A stretch of 46,401 bases of DNA from an uncultured Sphingomonas sp. Lineage in GTDB: Bacteria > Pseudomonadota > Alphaproteobacteria > Sphingomonadales > Sphingomonadaceae. Below, piece after piece: positions 36,356-42,639 of the stretch. The stretch's first letter is position 1, and every line of letters starts with the position of its first letter. Made by a program: the position numbers and the translations under genes. The stretch covers positions 1-46,401 of the forward strand of contig CAJYLT010000078.1 of NCBI GenBank assembly GCA_913775795.1, read 5' to 3'. The notes beneath the pieces were generated by a model. The model saw only the letters and a program-made list of their open reading frames with translations. It was not told the DNA's origin and searched no databases.

Positions 36356-36853
36356 ATGGGGAAAACCGGGTTCGAAGCGTTGAGTCGCCGCGAGCGTGAG
36401 GTTCTGCGTGCCGTCAGCCGCGGACTATCAACCCCTGAGATCGCGCACGAGCTCGGCCTCTCCGAAAACACCGTCAATGGGTATGCTAACGCCGCCAAGC
36501 AGAAGGTGGGCGCGCCCAACCGGCGGCATGCCGCATACATGCTGAGCGCTCACGAAGCCGCTCAATCGATCCCCCAGGAACTGAGGTATCAAAATCAGCG
36601 GATCGCCTCCGCCCCCGAAACGGATGCAGTTCCGGTTTCACATTGGGTCGAGGAAGAGCGCGCTACGTTCGCTCCCTTCGAGCCGATGGCAGAAGACCCG
36701 GTCGAACGGGGTGCCAAGCCTGATCCGCTTCGAACCACGATGCTGATCGCGCTCATCACCATGGCGATCGTGATCCTCCTGCTGGCCCTCCGGCCACTCG
36801 CCGATTCTGCCGCCGCCGTGGCGAACAGCATCGATCCGATAACGTTCGAATAG
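36356..36853 (+). CDS. LuxR-type helix-turn-helix regulator with C-terminal membrane anchor, 165 aa
   Basis: The N-terminal GerE/LuxR DNA-binding domain (residues 6-62) has the typical LSRREREVLRAVSRGLSTPE, IAHELGLSENTVNGY and AKQKVGA helices. There is no receiver or ligand-binding domain. A variable linker leads to one strong membrane helix (about 127-146), then a short tail. It is thus a tail-anchored, membrane-tethered regulator whose DNA-binding end faces the cytoplasm. ATG 36356 follows AAGGGG. Its targets are unknown; the neighbouring cassette genes are the obvious first guess. Confidence 0.82.
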   Translation: MGKTGFEALSRREREVLRAVSRGLSTPEIAHELGLSENTVNGYANAAKQKVGAPNRRHAAYMLSAHEAAQSIPQELRYQNQRIASAPETDAVPVSHWVEEERATFAPFEPMAEDPVERGAKPDPLRTTMLIALITMAIVILLLALRPLADSAAAVANSIDPITFE

Positions 36854-36885
36854 CCCGGCGCCCCTGCGTCGGGCGGGGGTGACCT

Positions 36886-37233
36886 ATGACCATTGCAAAA
36901 CGTCAGATCATCAATGAGCGCCGCACCGGCGCGATCCAGCTCACCAATGAGATCAAACTGGTCGAACAGAGCACGCACGCCGTGGTCACCTGGATCGGTC
37001 ACTTCACCGGTGTGCTCCTCGATTTCCATCAGAAGGCCGCCCTGCCGCCCTCGGACGGGATGGAAGCGATCGCCCTTCTCGGTGAGATGCAGGCCAGTGC
37101 TACAGAACTGTGCCTTCATGGCGGTCGCCTGCACGACATGCTGAAGGAGGTAGCAATGAAGAACGGCATCGAGCTCGCAGGCCTGCCCGACTGCGACGAG
37201 AACGAGGCCGCACGCATCTTCAGGATGCCCTGA
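36886..37233 (+). CDS. Hypothetical protein of the cassette, 115 aa
   Basis: ATG 36886 follows GGGGGTGA, 32 bases after the regulator's stop. The product is soluble and mainly helical: a basic N-terminus (TIAKRQIINERRTGAIQL), a central stretch around HAVVTWIGHFTGVLLDFHQ, and an acidic C-terminal end (DCDENEAARIF). I recognise no family, catalytic motif or signal peptide. Its place between a membrane-tethered regulator and a polytopic membrane protein suggests it works with one of them. Confidence 0.65.
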   Translation: MTIAKRQIINERRTGAIQLTNEIKLVEQSTHAVVTWIGHFTGVLLDFHQKAALPPSDGMEAIALLGEMQASATELCLHGGRLHDMLKEVAMKNGIELAGLPDCDENEAARIFRMP

Positions 37234-37262
37234 GGGTTGCACGAATTGAGCAACTGAGTAGC

Positions 37263-37751
37263 TTGCGATGCGTGCCTTTCTGGACCGTGATCTATTCGCA
37301 CGCTTATTTGCCGCTGCTCGCGCTGTTGACGGTCGCGTGCGCCTTTTTGGGCGACGCGACCGTCCGTCGAGCATCGGTAGCGACGCTGCTTGCGATGGGA
37401 GCACTTTGGTTGGTTCCGCGCGACTATCACGGCCTGTTGTGGCCGGCGATCGTGACAGACAGCATCCTTGTCTCGGTGTTGCTGAGGCTGTCGATCCGCG
37501 AACCGCGCTGGTGGCTTTTAGCGATGACTGCGCTGCAGTTCATCAATCTCCTCGGGCACCTAGCGAAGGCGCTCTATCCCGAGATGAGCACGCTCACCTA
37601 CATGATCATGCAAGGCTCGGGCGCCTATCCGCAATTGATCTGCCTGAGCATCGGTTTGCTGCTCGCCATCCAGACCCACCGATCGACTACCGCCCGCTCT
37701 GTCACCGATTGGCGAGGCGCTATCATGAGGGGCACCGGCGATACGTCTTGA
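37263..37751 (+). CDS. Polytopic membrane protein of the cassette, about 162 aa
   Basis: Four or five hydrophobic segments are visible (for example YLPLLALLTVACAFL, ASVATLLAMGALWLV, IVTDSILVSVLLRL, WWLLAMTALQFINLLG and LICLSIGLLLAIQTH). The start is uncertain: TTG 37263, GTG 37272 or GTG 37287, none with a strong ribosome-binding site; the frame further upstream overlaps the 115-aa gene and is not hydrophobic. The stop overlaps the next start (TTGA). The small size and helix content recall holin-like or small sensor proteins, but no family is recognised. Confidence 0.6.
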   Translation: MRCVPFWTVIYSHAYLPLLALLTVACAFLGDATVRRASVATLLAMGALWLVPRDYHGLLWPAIVTDSILVSVLLRLSIREPRWWLLAMTALQFINLLGHLAKALYPEMSTLTYMIMQGSGAYPQLICLSIGLLLAIQTHRSTTARSVTDWRGAIMRGTGDTS

Positions 37752-38176
37752 ATAAGATACATTTGGATTGGAGGCATTTGGGGTTTGCTTCATCCGATGA
37801 GGTGAACGACTTCATTGATGACGTAGCTTACGGGTTCGGGCTGTGGCAGTTCCCCGAGCAAGACGACGTTGATTTTGCCATTCCAAAAATGCCCGGATGG
37901 GCACCTCCGTCAAAGCCTGAGTATCTCGTCGAGCCGAAGATGACGACCGACGATGAGCGCTGGCATGAGGCGGTGGCTGCGGCGCGCCATTATGGTGACG
38001 AAGCCGTAAGCCACGCCGCCGATCGCATCATGGAACGGGAAGAAGTAGGCGACTCCTGGGGCGCCGCTCGGTGGCGCGATATTAGGTTGCGTCTCGAAGC
38101 TCTTAGATATGCGGCCGTGCTAACCCGTCGATCAGGCTGCTGTGACAATGCGAGACCGCAGAAGTCCTCAGACTAA
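37748..38176 (+). CDS. Two-part hypothetical protein carrying the repeated cassette domain, 142 aa
   Basis: TTG 37748 overlaps the membrane-protein stop (TTGA), suggesting coupling. The N-terminal part (residues 1-65) is acidic with aromatics (DFIDDVAYGFGLWQFPEQDD). The C-terminal part (70-119, ERWHEAVAAARHYGDEAV to RLRLEAL) is the same helical domain as the 66-aa cassette protein, with conserved Trp, YGD, RI and GD..G.ARW positions. The AT-rich start region is unlike the flanking genes. Function unknown; shared binding to a common partner is a possibility. Confidence 0.65.
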   Translation: MNKIHLDWRHLGFASSDEVNDFIDDVAYGFGLWQFPEQDDVDFAIPKMPGWAPPSKPEYLVEPKMTTDDERWHEAVAAARHYGDEAVSHAADRIMEREEVGDSWGAARWRDIRLRLEALRYAAVLTRRSGCCDNARPQKSSD

Positions 38177-38336
38177 ACCGAACCTATGGGCTCGTCCCGC
38201 CGAGCCTGAATAAGCTGGGTTCCACCGGAGAAGCACTGGTAGGCGGACCGGCGCCCTCACTGCCCAGGCGGAGCATCTGCGTTGCAACTACGTCGAGTGC
38301 GGACCATGCTCTGGCGCCTTCAGACTCGCTGAGAGC

Positions 38337-39080
38337 CATGCCAAGCAGATGCTCGTGCGCCAGACGCTGGGTGCGGCGATGCCGCTGGCGGGCGTCGGCT
38401 GCGCGATCGATCGCGGCACCCTGTCGCGGATCGCCGCGACGCGCGGCGGCCTGCCGTTCGATCCGGGCTCGCTGACCGAGGATTACGAACTCGGCCTCGC
38501 CATCGCGCGCACCGGCGGCCGCGCGGCGTTCGTGCGCGTGCTCGACGGCACGGCGCCCGTCGCCGTCCGCGCCTATTTCCCCGCGACGCTCGAGGCATCG
38601 GTGCGCCAGAAGGCGCGCTGGATGACGGGGATCGCGCTGGCCGGCTGGGACCGGACCGGCTGGGGGCGCCCACTGGCGATCGGCGACCACTGGATGCGGA
38701 TGCGCGACCGGCGGGCCATCCTGTCGGTGCTGGTGCTTGCCGCCGCCTATGTCTCGCTGGTCGGCTGGGCGGGCCTCGCGCTCATCGACCTCTGGCGCGG
38801 GTCGAGCACGGTCCGGATCGATCCCGCGCTTGCCGCACTGCTCGGCGTCAACGCCTCGCTGCTCGGCTGGCGAATCGTCATGCGCGCGGCGTTCGTCGGC
38901 GCCGCCTATGGCCGGGTCGAGGCGCTCTGGTCGATCCCCCGCATGGTCGTCGCCAATCTCATCGCCCTGCTCGCCGCGCGGCGCGCGATCTGGCGCTATG
39001 TCGGGCTGCTGCGCGGACAGACCCTGCATTGGGACAAGACGGCGCATCATTTCCCCGACCTGCCGCGCGAGCCGGCATGA
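38337..39080 (+). pseudogene. NfrB-like glycosyltransferase, C-terminal half (interrupted)
   Basis: This continues the gene broken at 35563: HAKQMLVRQTLGAAMPLAGVG joins in frame with HYADEFAEAH of the N-half. It contains the second acidic motif LTEDYELGLAIARTGGR, the product-binding RQKARW motif and three C-terminal membrane helices. An internal ATG (38349) could start translation but has no ribosome-binding site, and the fragment lacks the sugar-nucleotide site. Its stop overlaps the next gene (ATGA). The joined gene would encode about 460 residues. Loss of function is inferred. Confidence 0.85.
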
Positions 39081-40126
39081 GCGCGCGCGCCGGACGCCCG
39101 CTCCGCTTCCTTGTCGCCGTGCTCGGCGGTTGGACGGCCCTGCGCGCAGCGATGCTGCTGCCCGAGGCGGCGCAGCTCGGTCTGGTGAGCGCGGAGGCGG
39201 CGCCGGCGGGCACCACCATCGCCTCGCTGCCGCCGCGGGTGCTGGGCGAGTGGCCGGCCGCAGGGCCGCACTTTCGCCCGACCCGCCCGGGCACCGCCCG
39301 CCCGCCGACCCCGCCGGTCGTACCCGTGACGACGGTCCCCGCCCGATCGGTGACGCTGGCGCTGATCGCGCGGATCGGGTTCGGCGAGCCGCAGCGGCGC
39401 GCGCGGCCGGCGCTGTCGGCACCGTACGTTGCCCTGCCACCCGCGCCGTCGGGCCGCCTTGCCCCGCCCGCACGCGCCTTTGCCGCCGCACCGCGCCTGT
39501 CGGGAAGCGGCTGGCTGGCCCTCAGGGATGGCGGCGGGGGTGCGAGCCTCGGCCCCGGCGGGCAGCTCGGCGGGTCGCAAGGGGGCATCCGGCTTCGCTA
39601 TGCGCTCGGCAGCGCGCGAACGCTGGCGCTGTCGGCGCGCCTCTCCTCCCCCACGCGCGGACCGGGGCGCGAAGCGGCGCTGGGGATCGAGTGGCGGCCG
39701 CGCGGCGCGCCGCTCGCGCTGATCGCCGAACAGCGCTTGGGCCTGGACGGCACGCCCGGCGGCCCGGCGCTGCTGGCGGTCGGCGGTCTGGCACCACGCC
39801 CGATCGCGGCGGGCTTCAGCCTCGAGGGGTATGCGCAGGCGGGCGGCGTCCTGCGCAGCGGGCGGTCGGAGCCTTTCGCCGACGGCGCGCTCCGCCTCGC
39901 CGCGCCTGTCGCCAATGCCGGCCGGGACGGCGAGGTGACGTTGGGCCTCGGCGCATGGGGCGGGGCACAGCGCGACGCCCGGCGGCTCGATATCGGCCCC
40001 TCTGCCGCGATCGCCTTGCCGGTCGGCGAGCGGCGCGTACGCCTGACGCTCGAATGGCGACAGCGGATCGCCGGGCGCGCGCGCCCCGGATCGGGCCTCG
40101 CCCTGACGATCGGCAGCGACTTCTGA
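39077..40126 (+). CDS. Exported Gly/Ala-rich protein, candidate outer-membrane partner of the NfrB-like enzyme, 349 aa
   Basis: ATG 39077 overlaps the glycosyltransferase stop, so it was coupled to the intact gene. An N-terminal hydrophobic segment (RFLVAVLGGWTALRAAMLLP) and a Pro/Ala-rich stretch to about residue 150 precede alternating beta-strand patterns (IRLRYALGSARTLALSARL, GFSLEGYAQAGGVLRSG, LALTIGSDF) that suggest a small outer-membrane barrel with a terminal aromatic. In E. coli, NfrA is the outer-membrane partner of NfrB in exopolysaccharide export and phage N4 adsorption; a like role is inferred from position and shape, not from clear sequence identity. Confidence 0.65.
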   Translation: MSARAGRPLRFLVAVLGGWTALRAAMLLPEAAQLGLVSAEAAPAGTTIASLPPRVLGEWPAAGPHFRPTRPGTARPPTPPVVPVTTVPARSVTLALIARIGFGEPQRRARPALSAPYVALPPAPSGRLAPPARAFAAAPRLSGSGWLALRDGGGGASLGPGGQLGGSQGGIRLRYALGSARTLALSARLSSPTRGPGREAALGIEWRPRGAPLALIAEQRLGLDGTPGGPALLAVGGLAPRPIAAGFSLEGYAQAGGVLRSGRSEPFADGALRLAAPVANAGRDGEVTLGLGAWGGAQRDARRLDIGPSAAIALPVGERRVRLTLEWRQRIAGRARPGSGLALTIGSDF

Positions 40127-40157
40127 ACCATTTGGCGACCGGCGCGTTTCGCCGCCG

Positions 40158-40329
40158 ATCCCAACCCCTTTTGGGATTGGTGCCTGTCGCGCACCGGCCG
40201 CGTCGATGCGTATCTCCGACGCGGCCGTACGGGTTTCCCCGCTTCGCCCAGGCGAAACCCGGCCGGCGTTGCCGCCGACCGGGTCCCCCACCTGTTGGCG
40301 GGTTGAGGGGCGGGCCGAACGCCCGCCCC
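40158..40329. terminator. Four stem-loops between convergent genes
   Basis: The gap between the exported protein and the rcnB-like gene holds four perfect hairpins: 40158-40177 (7 bp), 40196-40226 (10 bp), 40230-40261 (8 bp) and 40307-40329 (9 bp, 5-nt loop). The last lies 8 bases beyond the rcnB-like stop on the minus strand. They probably end the two converging transcripts, although U-tracts are missing. Confidence 0.5.
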
Positions 40330-40337
40330 CGATCCGT

Positions 40338-40859
40338 TTAGAAGTAGAAGCCGCGGATCACGTCGACCACCACGCCGCGGCGGTAATCGATCAGCACCAC
40401 ATCGTCATAGTGACGAATCCAGCGCTGGTTCGCGCGGGGCGCGGGCAGGCGATAGCGGTACGGATCGCTGATCCAGTAGCGCTGGCCGTAATAGGTCGGC
40501 GCGATGCGTGCACCGGCACGCCACTGATTGTAACGGAACGGCGCGCGCCAGTTGCCGCGGGCATAGAGCGCGCGGTTGCGGCCGCGCCAGTCGCGCCAGT
40601 CGTTGCGGCCCCATGCGCGGCGATAGTCGCGGCGATCCTCGCGCAGTTCGCGGCGCGCGTCGCGGACGTCGCGGCGCTCCTCGCGGATGTCGCGGCGGTC
40701 GCCGTAACGCTGTGCCTGGCGCAATTCGCGGCGCTCCTCGCGCAGGTCTCGGCGGCTGTCCTGCACCTCGCGATACGACTGCGCGCTGGCCATGGTCGGC
40801 ACCGCCAGCGACGGGATCGCAACGGCGGCCATCAGGGCGGTGGTCATGAGCTTTCGCAT
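40338..40859 (-). CDS. RcnB family periplasmic protein, 173 aa
   Basis: A signal peptide (RKLMTTALMAAVAIPSLAV..., cut near ASAQ) is followed by a highly charged helix made of short Arg/Asp/Glu repeats (SRRDLREERRELRQ, DRRDIREERRDVRD, ARRELREDRRDYRR; about residues 30-85) and a C-terminal RcnB domain with YWISDPYRYRLPAP and YDDVVLIDYRRG. E. coli RcnB takes part in nickel and cobalt homeostasis; for this widespread family the role is open. ATG 40859 follows GGAGG at 8 bases. Confidence 0.82.
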   Translation of the reverse strand: MRKLMTTALMAAVAIPSLAVPTMASAQSYREVQDSRRDLREERRELRQAQRYGDRRDIREERRDVRDARRELREDRRDYRRAWGRNDWRDWRGRNRALYARGNWRAPFRYNQWRAGARIAPTYYGQRYWISDPYRYRLPAPRANQRWIRHYDDVVLIDYRRGVVVDVIRGFYF

Positions 40860-40994
40860 GTCTTGTTCCTCCATGTTCTGCCCCCGGACCCCACAACCGA
40901 CGAATCGGCAAAAGGTCCGTGCTGCGAACGGATATGGAGCCCGGCCACTGAACCGGCCGGGAACGCGACGGTCAGCGAAGCGAAAGGTTTAGGA

Positions 40995-41471
40995 TCAAGG
41001 GCCGGTGTTGCTGCCGCCGCCGCCCGGCGCGCCCGCCGCGCCGACGGTGCCGATGTTGCCGAACAGCTCCTGGAAGAAGCTCTTCTCGCGACCCAGCGTC
41101 GGCGTCTTCTTCGACGTCGGGCTGACCTGCGCGACCTGTTCCAGTCCCATACGGTCGATGCTGCTCACCGTGCCGTTCGGGTCGAAGCGGACGCGCAACG
41201 TCGTCTGGGCTCGGGCCTTCGGATTGTTGAAGGCATAGTTGCGGCTGTCGCGCGCGACATAATACCACTCGCCCTCGTTGAACTGCGCGGTCAGCGTCGG
41301 CTTGCCGAGCGTGCGCAGCACCGATTCGCGATTGTCGACGCCCGGCTGGACCGAGTTCACGAGGTCGGCGTCGATGACATAGCCCTGATGGCTGCGCAGC
41401 GGCGCGCACGCGCTCGCCGCGACCGAAAGGGCCAGCAGCATCGCGATCGCACGGGGACCGGTGGACGCCAT
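40995..41471 (-). CDS. bamE: Outer membrane protein assembly factor BamE (SmpA/OmlA), 158 aa
   Basis: This is a lipoprotein of the BAM complex that folds outer-membrane barrels. The lipobox (LSVAASAC) puts the lipid on Cys22. The SmpA/OmlA fold follows, with SVQPGVDNRESVLRTLGKPT and EGEWYYVARDSRNYAF. The Gly/Ala-rich C-terminus is divergent. It is divergent from the bc1 chaperone gene across 133 bases that should hold both promoters. Confidence 0.92.
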   Translation of the reverse strand: MASTGPRAIAMLLALSVAASACAPLRSHQGYVIDADLVNSVQPGVDNRESVLRTLGKPTLTAQFNEGEWYYVARDSRNYAFNNPKARAQTTLRVRFDPNGTVSSIDRMGLEQVAQVSPTSKKTPTLGREKSFFQELFGNIGTVGAAGAPGGGGSNTGP

Positions 41472-41604
41472 CGAAATCTCCTGAACTCAAAGCACGGGCA
41501 ACGGCGCGGACGACATGATTGCATCGGCTGCGCGGTGCCTCAATATGCGGGGTGGGCGCCGCGAACAAGGTGTGTGCGCGGCGCGAGTGATTTCAGGGAT
41601 CGAG

Positions 41605-42117
41605 ATGGGACTTTTTCAACGCCTGTTCGGCAAGGCCACCCCGCGGGAGGGCGAGCCGCTCTACACCGCGATCGTCGAGCATGCCCGCCAGCCGCACTGG
41701 TATGTCGAGGGTGGCGTGCCCGACACGATCGACGGGCGGTTCGACATGGTCGCCGCGGTGCTGGCGATGGTGCTGCTGCGGCTTGAAAGCGATGGCGAGC
41801 GGTCGGCGGCGCTGTCCGCCTCGCTCGCCGAATGCTTCATCGAGGATATGGACGTCCAGCTTCGCCAGCAGGGCGTCGGCGACATCATGGTCGGCAAGCA
41901 TATCGGCAAGATGATGGGGATGCTCGGCGGTCGGCTCGGCGCGTATCGCGACGGGCTGGCGGGCGGCGACCTCGACGGCGCGATCGTCCGCAACGTGTGG
42001 CGGGGCGAAACCCCGCCCCCCGCGGCGCTGGCGCATGTGCGCGAGGGGCTGGTCGGCTTTCGCAGCGACCTCGACGGCATGGGTGCCGACCGGTTGCGCG
42101 AGGGGGTGCTGCCATGA
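41605..42117 (+). CDS. Ubiquinol-cytochrome c chaperone family protein, 170 aa
   Basis: This belongs to the Cbp3-type family that assists assembly of cytochrome bc1 in mitochondria; the bacterial role is presumed similar. Motifs are YTAIVEHARQPHWYVEGGVP, FDMVAAVLAMVLLRLE and ECFIEDMDVQLRQQGVGDI, followed by KHIGKMMGMLGGRLGAY. ATG 41605 after AGGGA replaces an unsupported upstream start. It overlaps the next gene by 4 bases (ATGA). Confidence 0.88.
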   Translation: MGLFQRLFGKATPREGEPLYTAIVEHARQPHWYVEGGVPDTIDGRFDMVAAVLAMVLLRLESDGERSAALSASLAECFIEDMDVQLRQQGVGDIMVGKHIGKMMGMLGGRLGAYRDGLAGGDLDGAIVRNVWRGETPPPAALAHVREGLVGFRSDLDGMGADRLREGVLP

Positions 42118-42638
42118 CCCCGGAGTTTTCCCGCCCCCTCCGCCTCGATCAGATCGGCGCGGGCGACAACAAGCTGTCGGTCGACGCGAACGAGGCCGAG
42201 CGGGCGGCGCTCGCGCGGCGCTTCGAGCTCATCTCGCTCGACAGCCTCCATGCCGACTATGCGGTGCGCCGCGATGCCGTGGGCGTGCTCGCGACCGGGC
42301 GGCTGACGGGCCGGGTCGTGCAGGCGTGCGTCGCCACCGCCGCGCCGGTCCCCGCCACGATCGACGAGGCGTTCACGCTCCGCTTCCTCCCCGAACCCGG
42401 CGACGATGCGCCCGAGGAGGTCGAACTGGACGAGGCCGATTGCGACACGATGTTCTACACCGGCAGCGCGATCGACCTGGGTGAGGCGGCGGCGGAGACG
42501 CTGGCGCTCGCGCTCGACCCCTTCCCCCGCGCGCCCGGCGCGGAGCAGGCGCTGCGCGAGGCGGGCGTGATCGAAGAGGGCGCGGTGACGCCGCTCTCCG
42601 GCCTCGCCGCCGCGCTTCAGGAGAAATTGAAGAAGTAG
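42114..42638 (+). CDS. yceD: DUF177/YceD family protein, 174 aa
   Basis: The gene overlaps the bc1 chaperone gene (ATGA), a pairing I remember from alphaproteobacteria. The family pattern is visible: a central region with VTGRVVQACVATAAPVPATI-like sequence (here LTGRVVQACVATAAPVP), an acidic EEVELDEADC stretch, and the C-terminal LGEAAAETLALALDPFPRAP. YceD proteins are linked to 23S rRNA accumulation in E. coli. The 3' end converges on pccA with 1 base between the stops. Confidence 0.88.
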   Translation: MTPEFSRPLRLDQIGAGDNKLSVDANEAERAALARRFELISLDSLHADYAVRRDAVGVLATGRLTGRVVQACVATAAPVPATIDEAFTLRFLPEPGDDAPEEVELDEADCDTMFYTGSAIDLGEAAAETLALALDPFPRAPGAEQALREAGVIEEGAVTPLSGLAAALQEKLKK

Positions 42639-42639
42639 C

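Larger units (their letters stand above)
35564..38335 (+). mobile_element. 2.77-kb inserted cassette splitting the glycosyltransferase gene
   Basis: The protein homology breaks and resumes exactly at a His codon (CAT 35561-35563 and CAT 38337-38339), so the DNA between is an insertion. CCAT occurs at both junctions (35560-35563, 38336-38339). Imperfect terminal inverted repeats GGCTGGCAGCG (35565-35575) and CGCTGAGAGCC (38327-38337) match at 9 of 11 positions. AACCTATG is directly repeated near the ends (35577-35584, 38181-38188). Inside are six plus-strand genes of lower GC than the flanks. No transposase, integrase or tRNA is seen. The last 160 bases (38177-38336) hold no gene I can support. 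Confidence 0.75.

Noticed and set aside
35564..38335. Transposase, integrase or recombinase inside the insertion
   Set aside because: All six frames were considered; no DDE, tyrosine-recombinase or serine-recombinase motif was seen, so mobility is inferred only from the disrupted gene.
38184..39491. 435-aa minus-strand open frame across the glycosyltransferase C-half
   Set aside because: It spans the insertion junction and is low-complexity Arg/Ala/Pro; it is antisense to recognisable motifs.
40640..40780. Short-period DNA repeats as a possible CRISPR array
   Set aside because: They are codon-level repeats of Arg/Asp/Glu in the RcnB-like protein, without constant repeats and unique spacers.
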